64,000 bases of DNA from Pseudonocardiales bacterium (GTDB lineage Bacteria; Actinomycetota; Actinomycetes; Mycobacteriales; Pseudonocardiaceae): assembly GCA_019244165.1 (NCBI GenBank), contig JAFATA010000042.1, positions 32,318-96,317 of the forward strand. The letters are read 5' to 3'. The number at the start of each line of letters is the position of its first letter. The stretch's first letter is position 1. The notes beneath the pieces were generated by a model. It searched no databases. It had not been told where the DNA came from and saw only the letters and a list, made by a program, of their open reading frames with translations. A program made the position numbers and the translations under genes. This document shows, piece after piece, positions 29,338-39,100 of this stretch.

Positions 29338-30312
29338 TCAGCACGGCCGTCGATCCCGGTTACCACGCTCGTCTACCAGTATCCGACGCAGCGCCGCGGC
29401 CAGTGCTACCGGATCGTGGCGATCGGTGGATCCGTCCTCGGCGACCCGGTCAAGGTACGCGTGCCCGCCCAGCGCCGCTGCGCACCGGTGCAACCGGGCC
29501 GGCACCGGGACAGTATCGATATCGGCAAGGACCGCGTGCACGGTGAATCCCGGTGGTGCGTGTTCGCCCAGCGCAGTGATGTGCTGCTCTGGGGAGAACC
29601 CGGCGGTCTCCCCCGGCTGCGGGGCCAGGTTGAGCACCAGGATCCGGCGGGCCGCGGTGGTGGCCAGCGCGGTGGCCAGGTCGGGGACCAGTAAGTGCGG
29701 GAGCACGCTGGTGAACCACGAGCCCGGCCCGAGCACCACGAGATCGGCCTCGCCGACCGCGAGTAGCGCCTCGGTGCAGGCCTGCGGCCGCTCGGGCTGC
29801 AGCCACACCCGGCGCACCCGGCCCGGGGTGGTGGCCACCGCCACCTGGCCCCGGATCCGCCGCAGGGTGTCCGCCTCACCGTCCAGGTCCGCCACCTCAG
29901 CCTCGATGTCGAGCGGCTCAGCGGTCATGGGCAGTACCCTCCCGGTCACCCCGAGCAGTCCGCACACCTCGTCCAGCATCGCTACCGGATCACCGAGTAC
30001 CTCCAGCAGCCCCGCCATCACCAGGTTGCCCACGGCGTGCCCGGCCAGCGCACCGGTACCGCCAAAGCGGTGCTGGAACAGCTGCCGCCAGCGCGCCGGG
30101 CGACCCTCCTGCGCCGCGAGTGCGGTCAGCGCCATCCGCAGGTCCCCTGGCGGGAGCACCCCCAGCTCACGGCGCAGCCGCCCGGACGAGCCGCCGTCAT
30201 CGGCCACCGTGACCACCGCGGTGACGTCCTCGGTGAGAGTCCGCAGCGCCAGCAGCGTGGCATACAGACCGTGGCCGCCGCCCAGCGCGACAGCTTTGAG
30301 AACGCGGGTCAC
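29338..30312 (-). CDS. YvcK/GlmR family (CofD-like) protein
   Basis: The 324-residue protein has the CofD-like Rossmann start ALGGGHGLYATLLALR, the segment VVTVADDGGSSGRLRREL and PPGDLRMAL. YvcK proteins bind UDP-GlcNAc and support growth on gluconeogenic carbon sources and cell-wall precursor supply. The GTG start overlaps the rapZ stop by 4 bp, so the pair is translationally coupled. Confidence 0.92.
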   Translation of the reverse strand: MTRVLKAVALGGGHGLYATLLALRTLTEDVTAVVTVADDGGSSGRLRRELGVLPPGDLRMALTALAAQEGRPARWRQLFQHRFGGTGALAGHAVGNLVMAGLLEVLGDPVAMLDEVCGLLGVTGRVLPMTAEPLDIEAEVADLDGEADTLRRIRGQVAVATTPGRVRRVWLQPERPQACTEALLAVGEADLVVLGPGSWFTSVLPHLLVPDLATALATTAARRILVLNLAPQPGETAGFSPEQHITALGEHAPPGFTVHAVLADIDTVPVPARLHRCAAALGGHAYLDRVAEDGSTDRHDPVALAAALRRILVDERGNRDRRPC

Positions 30313-31187
30313 TCGCGACCCACGTCCCGGTGCATAACCTTGACAGTGATCCCATCTTCTTGGCCCAGCCGGGTGGCCAGTGCCTCGGAAACGACCACGC
30401 TGCGGTGTTTACCACCGGTGCATCCCACCGCGATGGTCAGGTAGCGCTTAGCCTCCCGCCGGTAACCACCGCTGATCAATCGCAGCAGCTCAAGGTAGCG
30501 GTCCAGGAACTCCTCGGCCCCCTCCTGGGAGAGCACGTAGTTGCGGACCTCAGCGTCCAAGCCGGTGAAATCACGCAGTTCCGGGATCCAGAACGGGTTG
30601 GGCAAAAACCGTACGTCGATCACCAGGTCGGAGTCCATCGGCAGCCCGTACTTGTAGCCGAAGGACACCACGGTGATCCGGGTGCGGGTGCTGGATTCGC
30701 CACCGAACGCGTGTTCGATCTTGGTCCGGAGCTGATGCACGGAGAGCCCGGTGGTGTCCAGCACCAGGTCGGCCTCGTCGCGCAGCGGGACGAGCAGCGC
30801 CCGCTCCGCGGCGATCCCGTCGACCAGCCGGCCATCGCCCTGCAGCGGGTGGCTACGCCGAACCTGATCGAAGCGACGGATCAGCATCGCGTCGGTGGCT
30901 TCCAGGTACAGCACCTTGGGCCGGTAGCCACGGGCATCCAGATCTCTGATCACCGCGGCGAGATCGTCGGTGAACGCCCGGCTGCGCACGTCCATGACCA
31001 CCGCGACCCGGGTTACCACACCTTGAGAGCGAGCGCCGAGCTCGACCATGGTGGCGATCAGCTCGGGCGGCAGGTTGTCGACCACGAACCACCCCAGGTC
31101 CTCCAGCACCTTGGCGGCCGTGCTGCGACCGGCTCCGGACAGCCCGGAGACCACGGCGACCTCAATACCGCCCTGATACTCGCTCAC
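30309..31187 (-). CDS. rapZ: RapZ/YvcJ family nucleotide-binding protein
   Basis: The 292-residue protein has the P-loop [12 protein letters not shown] near residue 15 and the C-terminal [10 protein letters not shown] region typical of RapZ. In enteric bacteria RapZ guides RNase E to the GlmZ sRNA; in actinobacteria the role is unclear but the link with yvcK points to amino-sugar control. It overlaps uvrC and yvcK by 4 bp each. Confidence 0.93.
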   Translation of the reverse strand: MSEYQGGIEVAVVSGLSGAGRSTAAKVLEDLGWFVVDNLPPELIATMVELGARSQGVVTRVAVVMDVRSRAFTDDLAAVIRDLDARGYRPKVLYLEATDAMLIRRFDQVRRSHPLQGDGRLVDGIAAERALLVPLRDEADLVLDTTGLSVHQLRTKIEHAFGGESSTRTRITVVSFGYKYGLPMDSDLVIDVRFLPNPFWIPELRDFTGLDAEVRNYVLSQEGAEEFLDRYLELLRLISGGYRREAKRYLTIAVGCTGGKHRSVVVSEALATRLGQEDGITVKVMHRDVGRE

Positions 31188-33175
31188 AGCGCGGCTTCGT
31201 TGCTCTCATCGGCGTGCTCTTCTGCGCTCTCTTCTGCGCTCTCTTCTGGGGCCGGGTCACCGGTGCTGCCCAGGGCGGCGAGCACCGCCCGCGCGGTGCT
31301 CGGGCCGACCCCGGGGACCTCGGTGAGCTCCTGCACGCTGGCCTGCCGGATACGGCGCAGCGAGCCGAAGTGCTTGAGCAGTGCGGTGCGCCGGGCCTGC
31401 CCGAGGCCGACGACGTTGTCCAACGCCGAGCTGGTCATCCGCGCCGACCGCTTCTGCCGGTGGTAGCTGATCGCGAACCGGTGCGCCTCGTCGCGCACCC
31501 GCTGCAGCAGGTAGAGGCCCTCGCTGGTGCGCGGCAGGATCACCGGGTCGGCCTCGCCGGGTAACCAGATCTCCTCCAGCCGCTTGGCCAGCCCGGCGAT
31601 CGCGACGTCGCTCACGCCCAGTTCGAACAGCACCCTGGCCGCCGCGGCCACCTGCGCCGGGCCGCCGTCGAGGACAAGCAGGTTCGGCGGGTAGGCGAAC
31701 TTGCGGGGACGCCCGGAGTCGGGATCCTGCCCCGGACTGCCGGTTGGCTCGTTTTCCCGCAGGTAGCGGGCAAAGCGTCGGCGGACCACCTCCGCAATGC
31801 TCGCCACATCGTCGGAACGCCCCTCGCCGGCGGCATCCCGGATCGCAAAGCGCCGGTAGTCTGACTTACGCGGTAACCCGTCCTCGAAGACCACCAACGA
31901 CGCCACCACATCGTTGCCTTGCACGTGGCTGACATCGATGCACTCGATGCGCAGCGGCGCGGTGTCCAGCCCGAGGTGCTCCTGGATCTCCTGCAGCGCC
32001 GCCGCGCGGGCGGTCAGGTCGCCCGCGCGGCGCAGCTTGTGCTGGGTGAGGGCATCCGCAGCGTTGCGCGCCACGGTGTCGAGCAGCGCGCGCTTGTCTC
32101 CCCGCTGCGGCACTCGCAGCTGCACTCGGGTGCCGCGGAGCCCGCACAGCCACTCGGTCAGCGTGTCGGGGTCCTCGGGGAGCTCGGCGAGCAGCACCTC
32201 GCGAGGCACCGGCTGGATGGCGTCGTCGGCCGAGCCGGCCAGCGCGGCCTGCTCACCATAGAACTGGGTCAGGAACTGGCCGACCAGATCGACCTGCGCG
32301 AGCTTCTCGATCACCCAGCCGCGCTGGCCCCGGACCCGTCCGCCACGGACGTGGAACACCTGCACCGCTACCTCGAGCTCATCGCACGCGAAAGCGATCA
32401 CGTCCGCGTCGGTGCCGTCACCGAGCACCACCGCCTGCTTTTCCATCGCCCGGCGCAGTGCCCCCAGGTGGTCACGCAGCCGCGCGGCACGCTCGAACTC
32501 CAGCTCGGCAGCGGCCGCTTCCATCTCGCGCTCCAACTGGCGGATCATCTTGTCGGTCCGGCCGGAGAGGAAATCACAGAAACTCTCGACGATGGCGCGA
32601 TATTCCTGCGCGGTGACGCGACCTACGCACGGCGCCGAGCACTTATCGATATAGCCCAGCAGGCATGGCCGGCCGATCTGACTGTGCCGCTTGAATACGC
32701 CGCCCGAGCACACCCGGGCCGGAAACACCCGGGTGAGCAGGTCGAGCGTCTCCCGGATAGCCCACGCGTGCGGGTATGGCCCGAAGTACCGAACTCCCCG
32801 CCGGCGGGGCCCGCGATAGAGGTGCAGCCGAGGGTATTCTTCGTTCAGCGTCACGGCCAGCACCGGATAAGACTTGTCGTCGCGATACCGGACATTGAAC
32901 CGAGGGTCAAATTCCTTGATCCAGTTGTATTCCAGCTGCAGCGCCTCGACTTCGGTGCGGACCATCGTCCACTCCACCGAAGCCGCCGTGGTGACCATCT
33001 GTCGGGTGCGCGGGTGCAGCCCGCACAGGTCGGCAAAGTAGGAGTTCAACCGGTTTCGCAGGCTCTTCGCCTTGCCGACGTAGATCACCCGGTGGCGCTC
33101 GTCGCGGAAGCGGTACACCCCCGGCGCGTCAGGAATCGTCCCCGGCGCCGGGCGGTAGGTGGAGGGATCGGCCAT
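31184..33175 (-). CDS. uvrC: Excinuclease ABC subunit C
   Basis: The 663-residue protein makes both incisions in nucleotide excision repair. It has the N-terminal GIY-YIG nuclease ([21 protein letters not shown]), the UVR motif region ([20 protein letters not shown]), the RNase-H-like C-terminal nuclease ([21 protein letters not shown]) and a final helix-hairpin-helix pair ([16 protein letters not shown]). ATG 33175 is chosen over TTG 33178. The last residues ([15 protein letters not shown]) are an acidic tail coded by a 12-bp repeat. The start abuts a hairpin with a T-tract and a possible -10 box. Confidence 0.97.
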   Translation of the reverse strand: MADPSTYRPAPGTIPDAPGVYRFRDERHRVIYVGKAKSLRNRLNSYFADLCGLHPRTRQMVTTAASVEWTMVRTEVEALQLEYNWIKEFDPRFNVRYRDDKSYPVLAVTLNEEYPRLHLYRGPRRRGVRYFGPYPHAWAIRETLDLLTRVFPARVCSGGVFKRHSQIGRPCLLGYIDKCSAPCVGRVTAQEYRAIVESFCDFLSGRTDKMIRQLEREMEAAAAELEFERAARLRDHLGALRRAMEKQAVVLGDGTDADVIAFACDELEVAVQVFHVRGGRVRGQRGWVIEKLAQVDLVGQFLTQFYGEQAALAGSADDAIQPVPREVLLAELPEDPDTLTEWLCGLRGTRVQLRVPQRGDKRALLDTVARNAADALTQHKLRRAGDLTARAAALQEIQEHLGLDTAPLRIECIDVSHVQGNDVVASLVVFEDGLPRKSDYRRFAIRDAAGEGRSDDVASIAEVVRRRFARYLRENEPTGSPGQDPDSGRPRKFAYPPNLLVLDGGPAQVAAAARVLFELGVSDVAIAGLAKRLEEIWLPGEADPVILPRTSEGLYLLQRVRDEAHRFAISYHRQKRSARMTSSALDNVVGLGQARRTALLKHFGSLRRIRQASVQELTEVPGVGPSTARAVLAALGSTGDPAPEESAEESAEEHADESNEAAL
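31214..31249. repeat. 12-bp tandem repeat coding the acidic UvrC tail
   Basis: Three 12-base units occupy 31214-31225, 31226-31237 and 31238-31249; the last two (CGCTCTCTTCTG) are identical and the first differs by one base. On the coding strand they give repeated Glu-Glu-Ser-Ala. Confidence 0.8.
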
Positions 33176-33198
33176 CAAAAGGCAGCCTAACGGCTGCC
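33176..33198 (-). terminator. Hairpin with T-tract between the DHODH-like gene and uvrC
   Basis: On the minus strand GGCAGCC (33198-33192), loop GTTA and GGCTGCC (33187-33181) are followed by TTTT, the form of an intrinsic terminator for the DHODH-like gene, whose stop TAG lies in it. TAGGCT (33189-33184) in the same DNA ends 8 bases before the uvrC ATG and could be its -10 box. Confidence 0.6.
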
Positions 33199-34203
33199 CC
33201 GTGAGTGCCGTTGGGGGTTATAACACCGTTTGCCACTCACAGGGAGGCCTCCGGCCTCCACTTTTCGCAGCAGTGAGCGGATCCGCCAGCCCCACAGCGG
33301 GGCCAGCAGGTAGCCGGGGTAGGAGGCCAGCCAGCTCGCGCTGCCTAGGCTGACCGCATCCGCCCCAGCCCAGAAATACTCTCGGCAGTCGTCAAAGCTG
33401 CGGATCCCGCCAGTCGCGATCACCGGCAAGGTGATTCCCGCATCGCGCAGCTCCGCCACCACCCGCAGCCCGATCGGCTTCACCGCCCGGCCGGACAGAC
33501 CGCCGTACCGGTTGGCCAACCACGGCGCCCCGGTGCGCGGGTCCAGACGCAGCGCGCGCACGGTGTTGATCGCGGTGAGGGCCGAGACCCCAGCGGCGGC
33601 CGCGCGACGGGCATGCCCGACGTAGTCCCGGTCCGCTGACAGCTTGAGGATCACCGGGTGCCTGCTGGCGGGCACCGCGTCGGTGAGCACTCCGGCCAGG
33701 ATCGGCTCAAAGTCGTGATCGACGTTCGGGCAAGAGACGTTGAATTCCACTGCCGCAATCTCACCCGCAGGCACCGCTGTGTTGACCGCGTCCACGAGGG
33801 TGACGAAGTCGTCCACGCAGAAACCGCCCACCGAGATGATGGTGTTCTGGGCGCGGGTGCGCGGGTAGTAGTCGCGCAGGTAGGTCTCGATCCCAATGTT
33901 GCACCAGCCAAAGGCGTTGATCCAGCCGCTGTCGACGCGGCGCAGCACCGTGGTGTAACGGCGCAGCAAACTGGGCAGGGCGCGCACCGGCCAGTCGGTG
34001 CGGTTGGTGAAATGCCCGTCGCGAGGCTGCACGGTCAGGGTGCGGGTGGTGACCGCACCGAAGCGCTCCAGCGGCACGAACCGGGAAATCGGGCTCATCC
34101 CGTAGGGCACCACCCCAGGGTCGGGTGCCCCGTAGCCGAGCAGGCTGGAGGACGTGACCAGCCGGTTGCGCAGCCGGATGTCGCCCAACCAGACCTCGCC
34201 CAC
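33187..34203 (-). CDS. Dihydroorotate-dehydrogenase-like flavoprotein
   Basis: The 338-residue protein has the FMN-binding TIM-barrel pattern of dihydroorotate dehydrogenases: FNVSCPN near the middle, VILKLSAD, and the phosphate-binding [21 protein letters not shown]. The start GTG at 34203 (MGEVWLGD) is well supported by AAGGAGGG directly upstream; the longer frame to 34398 is not coding-like. It lies away from any pyrimidine genes, so it may be a paralogue acting on another substrate; nothing nearby identifies it. Confidence 0.75.
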   Translation of the reverse strand: MGEVWLGDIRLRNRLVTSSSLLGYGAPDPGVVPYGMSPISRFVPLERFGAVTTRTLTVQPRDGHFTNRTDWPVRALPSLLRRYTTVLRRVDSGWINAFGWCNIGIETYLRDYYPRTRAQNTIISVGGFCVDDFVTLVDAVNTAVPAGEIAAVEFNVSCPNVDHDFEPILAGVLTDAVPASRHPVILKLSADRDYVGHARRAAAAGVSALTAINTVRALRLDPRTGAPWLANRYGGLSGRAVKPIGLRVVAELRDAGITLPVIATGGIRSFDDCREYFWAGADAVSLGSASWLASYPGYLLAPLWGWRIRSLLRKVEAGGLPVSGKRCYNPQRHSRGSR

Positions 34204-34230
34204 TGCCCTCCTTCCGGTAAGAACGAAGCT

Positions 34231-34250
34231 ACTACCGGACGTCCAGTAGT
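34231..34250. promoter_or_regulatory. Near-perfect 20-bp palindrome, possible operator
   Basis: ACTACCGGACGTCCAGTAGT is a palindrome with one mismatched pair. It lies between the divergent starts of the DHODH-like gene and a small open frame, where an operator for both would be expected. Confidence 0.4.
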
Positions 34251-34267
34251 GAGGAGGGCTCTCGGCG

Positions 34268-34429
34268 TTGATCAATGATGCGCTGCGGATCAGGCTCCAG
34301 CATGCCCGAGTCGGCCGGCTGCTGGATGAGATGGACGACGAGTTTGGTCCGGTGCCCGCGGAGATCGCGGAAGCGGTCCGCGGAGAATGGCCACACAACC
34401 CTCGAGCCGGCCGGCTCCCGAGCGTCTGA
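34268..34429 (+). CDS. Small open frame, antitoxin-like tail
   Basis: A 53-codon frame starts at TTG 34268, with GGAGGG about 10 bases upstream. Its segment RLLDEMDDEFGPVPAEIAEA resembles the C-terminal part of VapB- or CopG-type antitoxins, but no DNA-binding part is present and no toxin gene follows. It may be a fragment of a former antitoxin gene or a chance frame. Confidence 0.3.
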   Translation: MINDALRIRLQHARVGRLLDEMDDEFGPVPAEIAEAVRGEWPHNPRAGRLPSV

Positions 34430-34541
34430 TCCTCGACTCCGGCGCTGCAAGTCCGTCGGGGGTCTCTGTCGAGACTGCCGGGTAGCCGGTTCAGGAGGAA
34501 GGCTAAGGTCCCACTTCGAGGTCACGGACGGAGGCGATCAC

Positions 34542-35819
34542 TTAGCAGCGGAGGGGGTTGTGCAGTGGCCTGCGATCGGGGTCAATGATTGCTGGGGGGA
34601 TGAAGGCGACGCGGTGGGGGTGGATGAGGATTTCCCACCCGGTTTGGTGCACATGCCGGTGGTGTGTCTCGCACAAAAGGACACAGTTCTCCACGCTGGT
34701 GTCCCCACCCTCGGCCTAGTGTCGGCGGTGGTGGGCTTGGCACAGTGCTGGTGGTCGGTCGCAGCCGGGGAAGGCGCATCCCCGGTCCCGGGCGATAAGC
34801 GCCCGGCGGAGAGACAGCGGGACTGTCCGCATGGCCCGCCCGACGTCAAGTGGTTCGGATTCCCCGCCCAGGAGGACGGGAATGATTTTCGCGTCGCAAG
34901 CCCACCGCCGAGCAGCCGAGGCGCTCAGGTGGGTCCCGTAATCCAGCGTCGCGGCACCGAGGCCGGTGCGCAGCGCCTCCCAGTCAAGAGTGACGCTCAC
35001 GTGCGGGGGTTCCCCACCGATGGTAGGGCAGTCTTGCGCGGCGCGGGCCAGCCCACAGACCTCCACCAGCGCATCAGCGTTGCGCTGCGAGGCGGTGCGC
35101 GGGTCGGGAATGCCCTCCGCAGCCGGACGGGGCGCGGCGAACTGCTCGATCAAGGAACGAAACGCGGCACCGTGCTCAGATTCCAGGAACCCCTCCAGCC
35201 CCAGGCGCCCATCACGGCGCTCCCGCAACCGCAACTCCCCCGCAGCAGCAACAACGTCGGGTTCCTCTCGGGGCTGGGGACCATCCTGATCCAAATGCGC
35301 CAGAATGTGCCGCCCAATCTTGGACAGCGAGGCCGGAGCAAACGAGTGAGCATACCGGGCCAGATCAGCCTCCGCAGCCTCACGCTGCTCCACACCCACC
35401 CATGCGGGAATCGCCCCCATCGTCTCGGCGATCACCCGAACCTGCCCCACCCCGATCTCCCCCGCCGCCAACGCCGCCGCAGTATTCGGTAACTCCGGGG
35501 GGAGCACCTCCCCACTGAGGGTGCGGCGCGCAGCGAGCTGGGTGGCGTGGGCGACCCGCCTGCCGGCCTCGGTGGCCGAGAGCTGCAGCATCCCCGCCAG
35601 CAGGCGCTTCGTGGTACCGAAGCCGGTAGTGGCCGCGATATTACGGAACTCCAGCTCCGCAACGGCGTCCAGCATCACCGCATGCAGCACGCGCGAGACC
35701 GCTTCGATGTCCCGGATCTGACCTTGCAACCTCGCGTCATCGCACCCGATGATCGCCGCACGCCACCGGTCCAGGCAGGTGGTGATGGCCTGCCTCGGAT
35801 CCAGCCCGGTGTCTAGCAC
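34542..35819 (-). pseudogene. DUF222-HNH endonuclease gene with an in-frame amber stop
   Basis: Residues 1-about 250 are the DUF222 helical domain (CLDRWRAAIIGCDDARLQG, TKRLLAGMLQLSATEAGRR); the HNH domain begins CAFPGCDRPPALCQAHHRRH. TAG at 34718-34716 then stands exactly where the family has Trp (TGG). Reading on in the same frame gives AEGGDTSVENCVLLCETHH, then HQTGWEI and a normal stop TAA at 34544-34542, so the rest of the HNH domain is undamaged. The truncated product would lose LLCETHH, needed for metal binding. The start is uncertain: GTG 35819 is proposed; the frame stays open to 36044. Such genes are common, often repeated and probably mobile in actinobacteria. Confidence 0.8.
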
Positions 35820-36140
35820 GCCACCATCATCGACCTGACCCCTGACAATTTCCGGGCGTTTCCCAGACCAGAAGACAAGATCTTTAGCGATCGCCCCCGC
35901 GTCAGTGACCTCGGGGTGGATCGCGGGGCGCCACCGCGCTGATCGTGGATGCGGCTCGGCGAGGGCAGAACGCTGACGGTGCCTTCCCCGCTCAGCCGGG
36001 TGCCCGGGAATCCCGGCCCTCGACGGACTCGCAGCGCCAACCACCTAGCTCCGGCGCGGTCATCAGCTGGTCACCGAGGGCAGCACCCGGGTCGCTAGGG
36101 TGCCCATGGGCACGAGTGCGGTGACACCGGGGGAGGTGCG
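35820..36140. other. Divergent region between the HNH pseudogene and the TIR gene
   Basis: About 320 bp without a convincing gene; part of it stays open in the HNH frame, so the HNH gene may begin further upstream. TAGGGT (36096-36101) may be the -10 box of the TIR gene, and GGGAGG (36131-36136) is its ribosome binding site. Confidence 0.4.
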
Positions 36141-39100
36141 GTGGCCAGGGTATTCATCAGCCACGCCAGCGATGACCAAGAGGCTGCCGATGAGGTGCAC
36201 CGGTGGCTGGTGGCTGAGGACCACGAGGTGTTTCTGGACCGGGACCTGCGCGATGGCATGGTGGTGGGCGAGGAGTGGGAGCAGCGGCTGCTGGAGCGGC
36301 TGCGCTGGGCCGATGCGGTGGTCTGCGTGGTCACCTCGGCTTTCCTGGCCTCGGAGTGGTGCCCCTACGAGGTGGGTTACGCCCGGTCACGGGGTAGCCG
36401 GCTGTTGCCGGTCCTGGCCGAGCCAGGGGTGGATCACCCGCTAGTGAAGTCCGCGCACTACGCCGACCTCACCAAAGATCCCGCCGCGGGGCGCACGGCT
36501 CTGGTAGAAGCATTGCGTCGGATTGATGCCGTCGGGAGCTGGGGGTGGCCCGATGGTCGCTCGCCGTTTCCGGGGCTGCGTGCCTTCGGGGTTGAGGATC
36601 ATCGGGTGTTCTTCGGTCGCAGCGCTGAGGTGGCCCAGTTGGCCACGCTGTTGCGGTCCCCCGCCGAACGCGCCGAGGCAGCGGTGCTACTGGTGGTGGG
36701 CCCCTCCGGGTGCGGCAAGTCGTCACTGGTGCGGGCCGGGTTGCTGCCGGTCATGGCCGACGAGCCGGGCTGGGGGACGTTGCCCCCGATGCTGCCCGGC
36801 ACCGACCCGGTAGCTGGGTTGGGGCGGGGACTGGCCGCGGCAGCGGGACGGCTTCGGCTGGGGTGGACGGTGGCGCAGGTGCGCCACCAGCTCGAGGACA
36901 CCGGTCTGACGGGGCTGGCCGATGAGCTGCTGCTGACCACCCGGGCCCGGCGGCTGTTACTGGTGGTGGATCAGTTCGAGGAGCTGCTCACCCAGAGCGG
37001 GCCGGGTGAGCGGGCCCGCTTCGCCCAGCTGCTCCGCCCGGCGCTGGGCGGTCCCTTGCAGGTGGTCGCCACGCTGCGGCCAGAGTTCTTCGACCAGCTG
37101 TTGGGCGACACCGAGCTGGCCGGGTTACCGACCCGCCCCTACCCGCTGCGACCGCTGCACCGCGAGGCGCTCCGGACCGTGATCGAGCGTCCGGCCGAGC
37201 TAGCTGGTATCCGGGTGGACGAGGATCTGGTGACCCGCCTGGTCGCCGACGCCAACAGCGGAGAAGCCCTCCCGCTGCTGGCGTTCACCCTGGCCCAGCT
37301 CGCTGAGGGCACCAGCCGCGGCGGCCATCTGTCGGGCGCACGCTACGACCAACTCGGTGGAGTGCAGGGTGCCCTGACCCGCCAGGCCGACGCAGCCCTG
37401 GCCGACGCGAGCGCGGTCACCGGGCGCCGCCGCGAGGAGGTCATTGCCGGACTGTTGCGGTTGGTCACCGTAGACGAGCAAGGCCGCCCCACCCGATGGC
37501 GAGTCTCCCGCGCCCAGCTGCCCGAGCCCGTGACCCGAGAGCTGGACACCTTCGTCACGCGGCGGCTACTCACCACCGACACCGACAACGGCAGCGTGGT
37601 CATCGGGGTGGCCCACGAGGCGTTCCTGTCCGCCTGGGCACCCCTGACCCAAGCGATCGAGGAGAACGCGACGGCGCTGCGGGCCCGCCGGGCAGTCGAG
37701 CAGGCCGCCACCGAATGGGACGACGAGGGCCACCCACCAGCCCGATTGTGGGAACGCGGCCAACTCGCCGCCGCCGTGGCCGACACAGACACCCACCTCC
37801 AAGCCCATGGCCTCGTCACCGACCGCATCGATCTCAGCCCAGTGGCGCAGGCGTTCCTACACGCCAGCATCCGCCGGGACCGCATCCGACGTGGACGCGC
37901 TCTCACTGTGTTATCGGTGCTGCTCGTGCTCGCTCTGGTGGCAGCCGGTATCGCCGTCGCCCAGCAGCGTGCCGCGGAGCGACAACGCAATGTTGCTCTG
38001 TCCCGGCAGGTTGCGAGCCAGGCCCTGGAGCTGCGCGCCACCAACCCGGCTCTCGCCGCCCAACTTGCCTTGGCCGCCTACCAGCTTGTGCCCACCCCGG
38101 AAACTCGCAGCAGCCTGCTCAGCATCACCGCCGCCCCCTACGCCACCCTGCTGACCGGCCACACTGACACCGTCTATTCGGTGGCCTTCAGCCCGGACGG
38201 ACACACCTTGGCCACCGCTGGCGCAGACAACACCACGCGGCTGTGGGACGTCAGCGACCCTCACCAGCCCCGTCCGCTAAGCACCCTCACCGGCCACACC
38301 AACGGTGTCCGTTTGGTGGCCTTTAGCCCCGACGGGCGCACTCTGGCCACCGCCAGCGGAGACAGGACTGTGCGACTATGGGAGGTCAGCGACCCCCACC
38401 AACCCCACTTCCTGAGCATTCTCACCGGCCACACCAACACCGTCGAATCGGTGGCCTTCAGCCCGGACGGACATATCCTGGCCACCGGCAGCGACGACAC
38501 CACTGCCCGGCTGTGGGATGTCAGCGACCCTCACCACCCTTACCCGCTGAGCACCCTCACCGGCCACACCAACACCGTCGAGTCAGTGGCCCTCAGCCCC
38601 GACGGACGCACCCTCGCCACCGCCAGCTACGACACCACCACCCGGCTATGGAACATCAGCGACCCTCACCACCCCAGCCCACTGCCCAGCCTCACCGGAC
38701 ATACCAACGCCGTCGAGTCAGTGGCCTTCAGCCCAGATGGGCGCACCCTGGCCACCGGCAGCGACGACACCACCGCGCGGCTGTGGGATGTCCACGACCC
38801 CCACCATCCCGGTGCCGCGGGCGTCCTCGCCGGCCACACCAACACCGTCGAATCGGTGGCCTTCAGCCGGGACGGGCACACACTGGCCACCGGCAGCGCC
38901 GATACCACCGTGCGGCAGTGGGAAGTCAGCGACCCTCACCACCCTTACCCGCTGAGCACCCTCACCGGCCACACCAACACCGTCGTTTCGGTGGCTTTCA
39001 GCCCGGACGGGCATACCCTGGCCACCACCAGCGACGACAACACCACGCGGCTGTGGGACCTTCCAGGACCCATCGTGGCTGGCCACACCAACACCGTTTA

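Noticed and set aside
31919..33190. 423-codon open frame opposite uvrC
   Set aside because: Shadow of uvrC; no recognisable domain.
34542..34718. Stop-codon recoding (TAG read as an amino acid) as a general feature
   Set aside because: No other gene in the window needs TAG read-through, and other genes such as tkt and ctaA end with TAG, so a mutation or read error is simpler.
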